A stretch of 64,000 nucleotides of DNA from Elgaria multicarinata webbii (taxonomy: Eukaryota > Chordata > Lepidosauria > Squamata > Anguidae): contig NC_086187.1 in assembly GCF_023053635.1 (NCBI RefSeq), positions 28,310,501-28,374,500 on the forward strand, written 5' to 3'. The notes beneath the pieces were generated by a model. That model made no database searches and was not told the origin of the DNA. It worked only from the letters and a program-made list of their open reading frames with translations. How positions within the stretch are numbered: the first letter of the stretch is position 1; each line of letters opens with the position of its first letter. Made by a program: the position numbers and the translations under genes. Below, piece by piece: positions 22,465-34,551 of this stretch.

Positions 22465-22680
22465 AACGGCCAGTGTAGTGTTGGACTGGGGTTCGGGAGA
22501 CCCAGGTTCTAGTCCCCACTCAGCTATGAAGCTCAGTGGGTGACTTTGGCTCTGTCATTGACTCCCGGACTAACCTACCTCACAGGGTGGTTGTGAAGAT
22601 GAAATGGAGAGGGGGACCATGTGGTCCTTTGCAAGAGGGAAAAAGGTGGGATATGGCTGTAATAATAAATAAATCCATGG
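22465..22680 (+). mobile_element. tRNA-derived SINE (family 2)
   Basis: 'cagtgtagtgttggactggg' and 'aggttctagtccccactc' are A- and B-box remnants. They precede the body 'gtgggtgactttggctctgt', 'cctcacagggtggttgtgaa' and the tail 'ggtgggatatggctgtaataa'. It is the same family as at 38.29 kb. Confidence 0.82.
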
Positions 22681-22884
22681 TTTGGAAATGGAATTAAACA
22701 AACACAAGCAAATATGTAACAGAATTAAACAGATTTACTTAGGAGAAGGAGGGCTCTATTAGTGCTTTTAGTCATGATAGAGCTCCATCTGCAAAGGCAC
22801 TCTACCTAGGAATAGTAGGTGCTGGACCCCATGGGCAATTGCTTCCTGCAACAAGATCCCATCATGACACAAGAGATGTTCCGG

Positions 22885-23116
22885 CAATTATGTATCGTGG
22901 TCCCAGGCTATGTAATGCTTAATAGGTCAAAAACAGGACCCTGAATTGGGCTCGGAAATATACAGGCAACCAATGCAAGCAGGCCAGGATTGGTGCCATG
23001 TGTTCACACCTATCCATCTGGCCACCTCATTTTGCACAAACTGCGGCTTCTGAACCATCTTCAAAGGCAGCCCCACATAGAGGACATTGCAGTAATCTAA
23101 TCTGGAGGTTGATTGT
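22885..23116 (-). mobile_element. L2-like LINE fragment
   Basis: 'aggaccctgaattgggctcgg', 'caaccaatgcaagcaggcc' and 'gacattgcagtaatctaatctgg' are the inverted form of a very common L2-type segment. It is short and non-coding now. Confidence 0.7.
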
Positions 23117-24345
23117 GCAGGCAACATATCAGGGGAAACTGATCCATGTTGTTTGTTCAGACTTTCCATTATATATGTTTTGAATGCTATAAACTATCTT
23201 TACTACTTTATTTATATTTCTTATCTAAAAAATCTAAGGATGATCTTCTACCCTAAATCTTTGTATGTCTAAATAAGATTGCTGATTTCAAAGCTTCTTA
23301 TCAAGAGAAATGATCGTAACAGCATACTTATACAAACATTTTAGCTTCCCTCGACATGTTACAGACGTATTTGTGAGACAAAAATATTTCTTTGATTGCA
23401 TCATGTCTTGTGAGCTTGTTTCCTTGTTAACATCTGTTGTATTTTACGATTTGGGGTGAACATTCTGTTTGCTTTATCTGATGGCCTGCCTGGATTTGTT
23501 ATGAAGATAATTTATAGTGCCTGGAGACGTCAACAACGGAATCAATTGCATTTAGATTTCTATGAATCTGACTTGCGGATTCTGTAACTGACTGTTTTTT
23601 CCTGAGTAGCATGAATTCTGCAGATGTGCAGAACATTTTTGTACCGTTACAGAATTTTACAGAAATTCAGCTGTAGAAAAAATACATATGATTTTTAAAA
23701 AAACAGCCAAAAATAAGCATTTCCCTATAGGCCAAAAGCATGAAAAATTTGGGGGAGGGGATTTGAGCATTGGGGGAGAGGGGGTTGCACATTTTTTCAA
23801 ATGTAAATTTGCGCAAATACAAATTTTCACAAAGACGAATTTGCACAAATTCAGGAATTTTTTTAAAAAAACCACAGATTCCATCAATGAGCAGATGATG
23901 GAACAAGATGCACCTGATAATCCATGAAATGCAGATGGAATTGGGTTTAGAAAATCCATACATCTCTAGTAGTACGATGCTAAGAGGAAGAAGTAGCTAT
24001 AAATTTGACATGGGCACCTCTTTGTCTGGATTCCTTTCTTATGGTCAATGATCAATCTCTGATGACCTGCCATTGCTGTTTCTCTTCTGGGAAACCTCTC
24101 AGATGAGACACCTTTATTGTCAGGAGGCCAAACTGTGTTGCATCATTCTTAATTCCAGAATTCTCTTGGAGGCATCTGATTAGAGAATGTTCCAACTGGG
24201 CAGGAGGGGTTAGATTCTTAGGGTGACCCTATGAAAACGAGGACAGGGTTCCTGTATCTTTAACAGTTGTATTGAAAAGGAAATTTCAGCAGGAGTCATT
24301 TTTATATATGGAGAACCTGGTGAAATTTCCTCTTCATCACAACAG
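23117..24345. other. Intergenic AT-rich DNA with an internally repetitive stretch at 23640-23975
   Basis: At 23640-23975 the motif 'aaatttgcgcaaatac' recurs in changed forms ('caaattttcacaaagacg', 'aatttgcacaaattc') beside G-rich runs. This looks like a worn interspersed repeat. I see nothing in the remainder. Confidence 0.45.
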
Positions 24346-24469
24346 TTAAAGCTGTTGTATTATGTTTATGTATTTTATGTTGTTTTTAATTGTGTTGTAC
24401 CCCGCCTCGATCCAGAGGGAGAGGCGGGTAACAAATAAATAAATATTATTATTATTATTATTATTATTA

Positions 24470-24507
<38 letters not shown>
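24346..24507 (+). mobile_element. L2-like LINE tail (type 2) with (ATT)n
   Basis: 'gttgtaccccgcctcgatcc' and 'gagaggcgggtaacaaataa' precede an (ATT)n run at 24445-24506. No coding part remains. Confidence 0.85.
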
Positions 24508-26270
24508 TGAACTGGTAGCTGCAATACCACTCTCTGAACACCTGCACCGGAGGCGCTAAAGAGTAAGAGAGAGCCTCCTTACTTAGGAAGCAGCCAACGG
24601 TTGTCCAGAAACCTTACTGGGTCTTATTTCCATTTCAAGTTCAACATGCTTTCCCTGCACGTCACTCTGATCAAACAAAGCACCTCTTGCGAACTGCCCT
24701 GACATCCCACCCAAAGCTTATTTTGCCAGAAGTGGAAATGCCCAAAGCCAGGAAGGGTCCACTACATCCCCTAGTGTTTTTCCTTGCTTTATTCTTATTT
24801 TATTTTATTATTATTATTATTTTAAGAGCTTGAATCCGTCTGGCTACATCCCCAGCTTTGGCTCTGAATTATCCTTACCAGGCTAAACATCCTGCCGCAC
24901 GCCCTCCCTCTGAGAGATGAAGAGGAAAAACAGCAGGAAGCTCTCCTTCCCCCAGCAATGGGCAGAACATTGCGACTGGAAATGTCACGGAACATAAGTT
25001 GTCCCATGGGGGAGAGGGGAGAGGGACCAGGAGGGGAGAGATGCCACACGCCGCCATCCTTTCAATTACACCGCAATTATTTATTTATTTATTTATTTTT
25101 AAATGAACAGTGTTGACCAAAAAAAACATGTGCCGTGCGTTACGTAAATGCAAAGCCATTTCCATTTTAAAGTACAAACATCAACCGTCAAAAATGGAAA
25201 TGCCTGTCTTCTCAGCTTAGGCAGTATCAAAGAGGCAAGTGATGAACCGGGACAAGTTCACACATTCGTGTACATCACTTGATTTCTAAACCCAGATGAA
25301 ACGGGCTCCACTGAAAAATATGTCGTTTGAGGGAGCGCAGAAACCCCCTCGCTGGAGCCGGATCTGCAATCTTTTTGTATTTATTTCTCTTCATCTTCCC
25401 ATCTGTTTTTCAAGTGTGTGCCCAGCTTCAAAGCCTTAAGCCTTGCTTGAAAGACAACCCATTAAAATGGCATTACTAACGATATCGCCACCCAGGCTCC
25501 AATCCTAGACATACTTACCAGGGAGCAAGCCCCACTCAAGTCAATGAGAGTAGACATGTGTCGGAGCGTGCTGTGCACTAACAAAAGCGGAACTCTTAAA
25601 ATACTGGCTATCAGCCCATCGTCCACAATTTTCCCTATGCCAAGAAGATCTAAAGAGGTCTCATGACTCTGCCATATTGGGACAATGAGGCTGTGGTTTT
25701 GGAGGGCGCATCAGAGGGGAAGAATGAATTGCCCCGCAGTGCCAGCTGGCCATGATCCCACTTTCCTGGAAGGCACTTGGGACAAAACAAGAGGAATTTT
25801 TGAAAAAAATATTAGCTATTTGAATTTGGAGAGGGAAAAGAGTTGGCTAAATGTGGGGCCCTGAGAAGAGTCTTCCACATGGTGCATGCTACCACTGAAA
25901 AGCTCACCTGCTGGGTGAGTGTGCAAAGCAAGGCATTTTCAGACAATCCCAAAGCATGCTGACGAATGATGAAAGAAGGTGTTCCTTCAAAGGGCCAAGG
26001 TCCTTTGCACTAGCCTATTCACACATGAAAGTTGTCACGTGAAGTTGCAGCAGTCAAGTGATGGTGAGTGTGCACCACTGAACCTGTTATGGAAAAGGCA
26101 AGGCCCATGAGAGGGATTATCAAGAAAGGGAATGAAAATAAAAGTGCCCACATTGTAAATGCACTGATAACAACCTTTACTCTGCTGATTGACCTTTCAC
26201 GGGTTAAGGCAGACTCTTAAAAGACCCTTCAGTCTCCTTTTGGAGTTCACTTTTGCCCTCAAAGCTGCAG
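24508..26270. other. Intergenic DNA, mostly unique
   Basis: It holds a (TTTA)n run at 25078-25098 and a worn 'caatcctagacatacttacc' element at 25499-25580. I see no gene in it. Confidence 0.45.
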
Positions 26271-26274
26271 TAGG

Positions 26275-26485
26275 ATGTCACAGTGACCTGCTTCACATGA
26301 TCACAACAGCCCACAGTAGCTTATTTAACCCCAGAACAGCCCATGGGTTCTGGGTGGTTCATCACCAGGTTCGGATGACATGATAAGCTGTTGTCGCCAT
26401 TTCAATATTAAAAATGGCAGCCCACATGCACTCCAGCCCACCGTGGGTTGATCGTGCAAACCGGCCTGGTGTGATGATATTACAT
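26275..26485. repeat. Foldback-type element ('cccatgggttctgggtggttc')
   Basis: Sequences around 26330-26350 ('cagcccatgggttctgg') and 26430-26470 ('cagcccaccgtgggttgatc') show internal inverted similarity. They resemble the element at 32.33 kb. Confidence 0.4.
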
Positions 26486-26569
26486 TTCCAAAGAAGTTAC
26501 AAATCAAACAACAGACTGAGCCATCTGTGTGTTTAAAGACGACCTAGAATGTAGGCTATTTAGTATGAG

Positions 26570-26765
26570 ATTCAGAGCTCAGTGGTAGAGCATCTTCTTT
26601 GCCTGCAGAAGATGCTCGGTTCAATCCCTCGAAACTCCAGTTAAAAGAATTGAGTAGCAAGACTTTGGAGAGACCTCGAGCTCCCACTGTGAGAGTACCT
26701 TACATTGCTTTAGTTGAATCAATGGTTTGACTGAGTATAAGTCTGTTTCTGTGCTCCACCGCTAC
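26570..26765 (+). mobile_element. tRNA-derived SINE (family 1)
   Basis: A clear A box (agctcagtggtagagcatc) and B box (ggttcaatccct) are followed by a worn body and 'aatggtttgactgagtataag'. The tRNA-like head is not a functional tRNA gene: no cloverleaf closes. Confidence 0.85.
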
Positions 26766-27299
26766 TGAGAGGCAGCGGCATTGGAGATAATCCAGCTCTG
26801 ATTCCATAATTTGGGACTTTACTCAGACTTCTTGTTTATGACGTCTTGTATTTCATGTCATCTATATTTAGAAGGCTGCATAGCGTGAGTTTTTTTTCCC
26901 CTTCTTTCTCCATGCCCTAGTTTTAATATAAATTATTACACTTGAATCAGCTTCTGACCTAGATCTTGAGGAACAGGAGATTTCTAAGCTGGAATCCACA
27001 GATGTCCCCTCCGCAAAGTGACAGCATCCATCCTGCGAGGGGATGTTGGAGCCACAGCGCCACGGAAGAGAAAGAAGTTGCCTAGGCAGAGGGATGGTGC
27101 TGGGTACCGGAAAATGTCAGTGCCCTGGCCGGTTGGAAAGCCCTGTGAGGGGAAAAAGTATACATGGATACCATACACCTGAAGGTCAATTTGGTAGTGG
27201 GCAAACCATGGTGGTGGAGGTGGGGAACCGCTGCGTGTGGGTTTCCTAGAAATATCTGGTTGGCCATTGTGGGAAGCAGAATGCTGGCGTAGATGCAGC

Positions 27300-27672
27300 A
27301 CCAGTGTCAAGGTGTCGGCATGGTCGGGCCACTGCCAAGAACCCACACCCCAGCAGGGGGACAAAGACAAGACCCTCCTCTTCACCCTTGCAAGCTGCAT
27401 GTTCACCTGCCGCTTGCCCTGGCTCAGATGATGGTGGCGGTGAGGAGGAGGAAGAGGAGGCAGAGATGCCACGGCGTCCTTGCTCCCTGGCTCTCTGCCT
27501 TCCAAGCAAGCAAGTGGTACCCCTGATGAGAACGAGGAGGAGGAGGAGCAAACATAGTTGGTGATCAGGGTGGTGAGTAGGCAGATTCACTGAGGGAGGG
27601 GGGCCCATGGAGGGAATCGTGGTTAAGGGCCCTCCAAAACAGGGAGCCATCACTGGGTATACGGCCATTTGC
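27300..27672 (+). repeat. Unnamed dispersed repeat family X, copy B
   Basis: The same module order as the copy at 105-450: 'ttcacctgccgcttgccctgg', GGAGGAGGAAGAGG run, 'ctccctggctctctgcct', 'caagcaagcaagtggtaccc', then 'cagattcactgagggagg' and 'aagggccctccaaaac'. It is closest to the copy at 34.5 kb. Confidence 0.65.
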
Positions 27673-27899
27673 GGGAGACTGCCCTTTGGATATTCTACAA
27701 AAAATGGAAACAGCTGAACAGCAACAGCTGCAAACAGATGTCGGCAGCTGCAGAGTGTGAAATAATGGTAGGCTGTGGAGGGCATCATTCTTTCGTGTCC
27801 AGGCTCATGCCTTTACATGCGCATGTGCTAGAAGCAATATACAGGCCGACGCTACACGCACCCAGAAACAGAGCTGCTCAAGCAGCCTGCTCTTGTGAA

Positions 27900-27937
27900 T
27901 GAAAGCTCGTACACTGATGGTGCTATATAAATAAATA

Positions 27938-27995
<58 letters not shown>
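27900..27995 (+). mobile_element. L2-like LINE tail (type 3) with (AAT)n
   Basis: 'ctgatggtgctatataaata' runs into an uninterrupted (ATA)n of about 50 bases. Only the tail remains. Confidence 0.8.
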
Positions 27996-27999
27996 CCGC

Positions 28000-29570
28000 C
28001 ACCCTCGAACTATGACGGTACCATGGGGCTCTTGGTTGTCTTATACGGAGCCACGGCAATGCAGCCAGCCACACAGTTGGGCAGCCGTCCATTTTACCGC
28101 CTCTTTCTATGACCCAAGTCCGTCTGCTCTATAAATATCTGAGCAGGGGGCACCTGCTCCTTGGCCGTGCGACGGGGAACAGGTCTCCTCTCTTCCGCTT
28201 TCCTCGCATTCATTATGGATGAGGAGGGAAGAGATTCAAACAGCCGCCTCCCATTACGAAGCCATCTCGGTGGCTGCCCATGCTGGGAGAGCACGCCGAG
28301 CGAACAGCAGGCCCCCAGCCAGACACCAGGCCGGCATGAATGAAGACCACTCGCCCCAGCGCCAGCCCTCCCAAAATAAATGACCTTTAGAGAGGGAAAG
28401 ATCTACTAAGCGACAACATGATTCCTCTTCTCCAGGCGGAAGGAGGGAAGCAAATGAAGAGTAATGACAGCTTTTGGGATCATGGTCCCTTCCGGGCAGG
28501 AAACATTTTGCTTTCTGTTTCATAAGTCTGCCCTGTAAACAATTACATTTGATTGTTGTTGTTGATGATGATGTGGGAGGGGGGAGCTTATTGTTACATG
28601 CAGCTAATGAGCCCAAGCCACAGAAGGGAAAAATATCAAATGGACCAGGCACAGAAGGAGAGGGCTGGCAGAAGAAGAAGACAAAGAGTCCTGGGTGTGA
28701 CACCATGCCGCAAACAGGCAAGTTTCGTTTGGAAAGACTAACTGAGCCTAGGGCCGTGTATCTGAAAAGCATCAGCCTCTACGATGAGCCAGCTATCTCT
28801 TGTTTAAGGCCTTGCTCAAAAAATATTTAGCCTTTTCTTTTTTTCTGTCCTGGATCCACGAGTCATCTATTTCAATGAGTGGCCTCACGGGAGAAGTATT
28901 TCCCTGCATCACAACTCTTCACACTTCTCTTAATTTTATAAACCTCTGTCATCTCCCCACACACCTTAGCTTCCCCAACTCTTTACCCCCCCCCAAAAAA
29001 AACCTACCGAGGTCCCCCACCCTGCAAAGACCTTTGGAAACTTTGATGAACTTCCACCCCGTCCAAGGCCCGGATCGTCGTCCCTCCTAGATGTAACATC
29101 GGAGCATGAACTTCTAAACTGTCTACGGTGGAGCCTGCCAAGGCTGCTGGGTCTGTCACTTGTTCCATGAGATCAGCCTCCAACGGCTCTCAATCGGTGT
29201 TGTCATTGTCATCTTCATGCTCCAAGTTGCAAATTAAAGAATATCTGTAAAAAAGGAACTGATTCATGTTCATTTTCTGAACCTCTGAGACGTGCCAAAG
29301 AGAGTCTGGCAGGCATTCAGACCCTTCCTGGCTGATTATAATCACGGGGATGTATTAATACCCGCTCTGCTAATTTGGCCTTGCCAGGCTGCGGAATGGT
29401 GCGCCTGCTCTCAAAGGGCAACTCAGAGCCATTTGGTCTTTTATTAAGGCAATCCATCGCCGCTTCCTGGGGAGAGTGGAAGGATGCCAGCCTGGTGTGG
29501 AAAGCAGTTGTGACTGTCTGCCCCTCCAGGTGGCAGGTCCAGGTTCCAAACACTCCACAGGTAGGCCAAG
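28000..29570. other. Intergenic DNA without recognised gene
   Basis: About 1.6 kb of mostly unique sequence. Open frames of 60-170 codons overlap on both strands and show no family. It may hold regulatory DNA for the flanking genes. Confidence 0.4.
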
Positions 29571-29619
29571 GATTCAGGCAAGATAACCGCTCAAAACTCC
29601 GGGCAGGTGTTAGCGCTCA

Positions 29620-30005
29620 AACCTGAGAGCTGGACAGGCTTTGCCAATGAACACACCGGGTTGGAGAATGCAAGTTAACGTTTATTCGTAAATTAATGTT
29701 GCAACATGGAACTCCAGCGCAAAATGCAAATTCAGAGTTCCCCGAACAAAGGGATCCTCTAGAATATATAGACTCTGATTACATCACTTGTTAGAAGACA
29801 TCATTGGTCAGTTTGCTTATCTATAATGGACTTTATTGGCCCATGCTGAGTTAAACAAACTAGGTTACACTACTAGTACAAGGTAAGGTGAATACAATTC
29901 ATACGTCACAGCTTACATTCGACACTGATTGGTTGAAAGTTTTTCCTTTGTCTAAGATGCACTTAGAATCCGTCATGAAGGAATGTTGGGGGGGGGGGGG
30001 TTCTT
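29620..30005 (-). mobile_element. LTR-like fossil, solo, family not named
   Basis: On the minus strand a TATA-like 'gtctatatattctagagg' lies upstream of a polyadenylation-type 'cgaataaacgttaac', and a run of 13 C (13 G on plus, 29988-30000) lies near the 5' side. This is the layout of an LTR. A similar layout occurs at 49.4 kb. Ends are approximate; no internal region is attached and it looks broken. Confidence 0.35.
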
Positions 30006-30514
30006 AACCTTTCACCTGCAGCATAGGCTTATTTCACAGAATGAAATTCCCTTTTACACACATCACAGGGGCATTGGTTTAATGCCATCTGCAGCTGCCT
30101 TAACCCCTTTCTATACCTTTGATTTTTCCAAGGATCATCCCTGGATTTTCCCTTTGCATCCAAATGACTCACAGGGAGTCCCAGGAGCAGGCAGGGATGA
30201 CCCCTCCATCCTCCCAGGATATCTGAGACCTCGTTTATCCCAGTGTTTCCCATGATCCCAGGACGATCCTGAGGACTGCAGGCGATGTGGGCGCCCATCC
30301 TGGCTTATTCCCTCCTCCCCGTGAATAGCGGGGTTCAGCAGAGGGAAGGAGCCAGGCTGGGGGGAGTCCAGGGACATCGGGATGCGGGGAGCAGGGTTAG
30401 ACCTTTTGCTTTGGTTTTGACTTACTTTTTCGCTGGAGCCTTGTCTGCCAGCTGACCTGTTTGAACCAGAAACACCAAGGATTGAATCAAAAAGCAAACC
30501 AGAAGCTTTTGCGA

Positions 30515-30682
30515 TTAGCTGTCTTCAACGGAGGCAAGTAGCTCCAATGTCAGTGGGGCCCTGAATCCACTACGGGTTTCAGTCAGAGCCAGTCCAGATC
30601 CTTCAGAGTTCTGACTGGTTGTGACGGAAACCCAGAGTGGATTCAGGGCCCCACCGATATCAGAGCCACCAGGCTCCACTGT
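30515..30682. repeat. Foldback element family Q, copy 1 (complete hairpin)
   Basis: The left arm 'ggggccctgaatccactac' with 'gggtttcagtcagagccag' is the inverse of 'gactggttgtgacggaaaccc' with 'agagtggattcagggcccc'. The loop is only about 20 bases. Fragments of the same family occur at 33.5 and 36.5 kb. Confidence 0.78.
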
Positions 30683-30871
30683 AACTCCTTCCCACAGTGC
30701 CCCAGTCTCTCCCCTGTGACCTGTTGGGCAACACACACTCACCGCACACTGGCCCTGCCCAGCTACCAACATTTCGGAAATCAAAGGGTCGGTGACCCTG
30801 TTTCCCGCTTCTGCCTCTTGACGTTGTAATGGATTTTAATATGTTTAATGGATTTTAATCTACTGTTATAT

Positions 30872-31290
30872 GTCAAAGTGTATGTTGTTACCAACAATTG
30901 TCGTAGAATTCCTAAAATGGGATTTGTAGTTAGAATCTTTGGAATGTTCGGGGGCCCTTTCTACAAGCTGGAAGAATGTGCGTAACCGTGGCAATGAAGG
31001 ACACAATGAATTTATGGCTGATGAGAGGGATAAGGGCTACTCTCTCTAGAAACTTAAACCACTAGAATATACCTTCGAAGACGGAAATAAAGGGGGGTTG
31101 TGGGGGATAAGGAGCTGTTTATGCGGTGGTACAAATACAGAGTCTTTGAAGCAAAGAGCCAGTCCCTTCCTCCTGGCATGGAAGGAGGCTCCATCGCGGG
31201 GTCTGTATTCTGACTTGCAAGTAAAGCGATTTATGCTTTGAGACTGTACCTGTGTCGTGTCAATGTTTGGCCAACAGAATAAGGAAATCC
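30872..31290 (+). mobile_element. LTR-like fossil, family uncertain
   Basis: The stretch starts near a TGT and ends near 'gtttggccaaca'. It has polyadenylation-type 'gaaataaagg' and 'gcaagtaaagcg' with the late sequence 'gagactgtacctgtgtcgtg', which resembles a retroviral-type R/U5. Boundaries are approximate. It appears to be a lone, old remnant. Confidence 0.3.
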
Positions 31291-32325
31291 ACGACGATGT
31301 GTTTTTGAAAGACTGATGTAGCATTCACAGCCCCATAAACGTTTTCCCAAAATAAACCTCCCATTTAGCAACCTGTAACCTAAAAATGTACCATTGGCTG
31401 CTGCCAACTTTATATAATGATGCGCTCATGTGACGAGAGTAATAAATAACAACAATAGAAATGGCAGGGAGACAATAGGTTCCTCTGAGAATTTAAGGTG
31501 GCTTAAAAGATGGGCCACTGCTCGTGGCGTGCAATCTCGTCCGCAGTTTTATTGGGAGTCAAACAGGAGGTGCAGGGTTTTGTCTTGCTTCAAAAACCTG
31601 CACAACCTGTTTGACCAGAAGGACAAAAGAAATGTGAGCTTACATCATGGGAAACGAAGACTTTCTAAAACCACTTTCAATCGTGCTGAAAGAAAATGTC
31701 TGCTCCTGAGCAGCTTAGCGCTTAGTCTAACTTAAACAACTTCCATTTCAATGGGTCTACTCTAAGTTGGAATAACATTGGACACAACCCCAGGCACAAC
31801 AACCCTCTAGAGTTCCTGACCAGTGGGAGGGCTTCAGGGCTAGACCTCTGAGTTATTCTGGAAAGGCTAACTGTGTGGAGGTAGGAAAAAGGAAATTGGC
31901 CATTAGTTCTTATTAGGGAAGCAAATTAAGTTTAGGTGATAGCTGGTGCTTTAAGGTAACTACCAATTTAAGCAAGAAACAAAAAAGGCATATTGGTAAT
32001 ATCTGAGCTGCTCAGCCATTGAACATCTTAAAGCATATATTTAAATGTAAATGTAAAGAAGTGAAACTCCTTCTCTGTTTGTGTTATGCTTGTAGACTAA
32101 AGCTCCAATACTGAGTGTGTTATAAGGGGAATAAGCAGTTTAATTAAGAATTGGATTGTGGCCGTGGAAATTAAGGGATAATGAAAGCAGACAGTTATTA
32201 TTATTGGTGGGATCTTAAAGACGAAACCCCCACACACACATTTGGTAGCATTGGTGGAATTAAAAGGAGGGAACTTTCTACAAGGCCCATTTGGGGAACA
32301 GCTTTAGCTTGCAGCTAAACAAAAC
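31291..32325. other. Intergenic DNA without recognised gene
   Basis: Mostly unique. A worn 'caatgggtctactctaagttgg' fragment of the squamate foldback element lies near 31745-31790. Confidence 0.4.
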
Positions 32326-32329
32326 TCTG

Positions 32330-32605
32330 AAGGCTGTTCACACAACGCGCTAACCCACACTCAGTGGCTCAGTGTAGGTTGTTGTTGAACTGTGAGTTGG
32401 TGTGTTGTCTGAATCCGGGACATTTTCTGCAGGGTGGCTTTTTAACCACCTTGAACAACCCAACAACAAACCATGGGGTCTCAAGGTGGCTTGTTCAAGA
32501 AACGCACTAATCCATGGTTCAACAAACTGTTCAACAACAACCCGCACTCAACCATTCCATGTGGATTAGCATGTTGTGCAAACCATGTCACTTAACGAGT
32601 GGTCG
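32330..32605. repeat. Foldback element, about 270 bases
   Basis: 'ttcacacaacgcgctaaccc' at the left and 'ggattagcatgttgtgcaaacc' at the right are inverted forms. Inside, 'ttgttgttgaactgtgagttgg' faces 'ttcaacaacaacccgcactcaacc'. It is a non-autonomous palindrome. Confidence 0.6.
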
Positions 32606-32692
32606 GGAAAGGGGGAGGTTGCACTCCCTGCCTTCCGGGAAGAATATCACAGCAACGGAGAGACCAACGTGGCCCGATCCGTCAGCCAGAGT

Positions 32693-33470
32693 AGAATTAT
32701 AGAATCATAGAATAATAGAGTTGGAGGGGGCCTACAAGGCCATGGAGTCCAACCCCCTGCTCAATGCAGGAATCCACCCTAAAGCATCCCTGACAGATGG
32801 TTGTCCAGCTGCCTCTTGAAGGCCTCGAGTGTGGGAGAGCCCACCACCTCCCTAGGTAACTGGTTCCAATGTTGTACTGCTCTAACAGTCAGGAAGTTTT
32901 TCCTGATGTCCAGCTGGAATCTGGCTTCCTTTAACTTGAACCCGTTATTCTGTGTCCTGCACTCTGGGAGGATCAAGAAGAAATCCTGGCCCTCCTTTGT
33001 GTGACAATCTTTCAAGTATTTGAAGAGTGCTATCATGTCTCCCCTCAATCTTCTCTTCTCCAAGCTAAACCTGCCCTGTTCTTTCAGTCTCTCTTCATAG
33101 GGCTTTGTTTCCAGACCCCTGATCATCCTGGTTGCCCTCCTCTGAACACGCTCCAGCTTGTCTGCATCCTTCTTGAATTGTGGAGCCCAGAACTGGACGC
33201 AATACTCTAGATGAGGCCTAACCAGGGCCGAATAGAGAGGAACCAGTACCTCATGCAATTTGGAAGCTATACTTCTATTAATGCAGCCCAAAATAGCATT
33301 GGCCTTTCTTGCAGCCCTATCGCACTGTTGGCTGATATTCAGCTTGCGATCTACAACAATTCCAAGATTCTTCTCATTTGTAGTATTGCTGAGCCAAATA
33401 TCCCCCATCTTGGTTGCTAGTCCAATGTTTGCTTTCCTCTTCCCTCCCATTCCTTCCCCCTCTTGTATTG
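32693..33470 (-). mobile_element. CR1 LINE, lineage A, longest open remnant in the window
   Basis: The minus strand has 223 open codons (32779-33450) for the C-terminal part of CR1 ORF2: [57 protein letters not shown], then the [12 protein letters not shown] end. The inverted 3' tail 'agaatcatagaataatagag' is at 32699. The element is 5'-truncated, so it lacks the endonuclease and most of the reverse transcriptase, but this part has no stop. It is the youngest-looking lineage-A copy here. Confidence 0.93.
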
Positions 33471-33474
33471 TGTT

Positions 33475-33580
33475 AATTAGGCTGTGAGTCTGCCAGGGGA
33501 GCTGTGAATCTACTCTGGTTTTCAGTCAGAACCAGCCAGAATTCTAAAGGAGTGATCCAAGGTGCTGAACCACTGGAATG
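33475..33580. repeat. Foldback element family Q, fragment
   Basis: 'gctgtgaatctactctgg' with 'ttcagtcagaaccagccag' is one arm of the family seen complete at 30.5 kb. Confidence 0.55.
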
Positions 33581-33649
33581 CACAGACAGGGTCTTATCTT
33601 TCAGCATCTGTATAGCACTTAGAACATTTTAGATGCTTTGTAAGTGTTC

Positions 33650-33890
33650 TTATAGAGAAGGCTATCAACGGCTACTAATCCTGATAGCTACGTGTTACCT
33701 CCAGGATCAGAGGCAGTAAGCCTGTGTGCATCAGTTGCTGGGGAACATGGGTGGGAGGGTGCTGTTGCACCGTGTCCTGCTTGTAGGTTCCTGATCAACA
33801 GTTGTTTGGCCCCTGTGTGAACCGAGTGCTGGACTAGATGGACCCTCAGTCTGATCCAGCATCAGGGCTCATGTTATGTTCTTATGTTAA
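33650..33890 (+). mobile_element. CR1 LINE 3' region, lineage B
   Basis: 'ggctactaatcctgatagct', 'cagttgctggggaacatggg' and 'gtgctggactagatggaccc' end in 'tcatgttatgttcttatg'. Confidence 0.85.
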
Positions 33891-34551
33891 CAAAAATGCC
33901 TTCACCTTTTGGCTCTGAACACTACATTGAAAATGGTTGTTTGGGTCCTCACAGGAACTGTGGTTTTTGCCATGCTGGGTTTTTTTTTCCCTTCCCTTTT
34001 CCCAGCATTTTTCTTTACTTCCTGTTGGGTAAGATTGTCAGACACAGTTCCTGCTGTGGAGTTTCAAAAGGGCACATTAAAGTTGCATTGCCAGATATAG
34101 GATCTCCTGCCCGGCTCTGAGAATGTGTGAAAGAACCCTGTTGGAGCACTGTTGGCTACTGCAGGGGGTTAAAACATTATTGATGTATCTCAAGGCGAGC
34201 AGAGATATATATTCCTGTCTAGATCTAGCCTCTGCCAGTTTTTAACTAACAGGCTGGAACTAAATGCTCGGTCAACCCCTAAGGACCACCTATCACACTC
34301 AAGGCAAGGCAAGGAGTGTAAATAGATTTAACCCTTCTGAGTGAGGAAGAATGACAAAAAGCCCTGCAATGAGAGATTTCAGCCCATGACATATAACTGG
34401 GAAGGATCAGGCATGCATCTTACACTTGTTTTCCTAGAGCCAGTGTGTATCAACAATGCATTCCTCCACCCACCCATCCCAATAAACCTGACTCAATGCT
34501 GAGGACCATCTGGGGGTCCCAGTCCTGCTTTCCCTACGATTAGATGTATGG

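Noticed and set aside
26570-26640. Possible tRNA gene (A and B boxes)
   Set aside because: The boxes are followed by a SINE body shared with the copy at 3.1 kb, and the acceptor stem does not close. The same applies to the heads at 22.47, 35.27 and 38.29 kb.
27246-27788. 180-codon minus-strand frame considered as a gene
   Set aside because: The frame lies mainly within dispersed repeat family X, and parts recur in the other three copies, so it is repeat-derived.
32779-33450. 223-codon frame considered as a host gene
   Set aside because: It is the C-terminal part of CR1 ORF2, with the CR1 3' tail directly adjoining.
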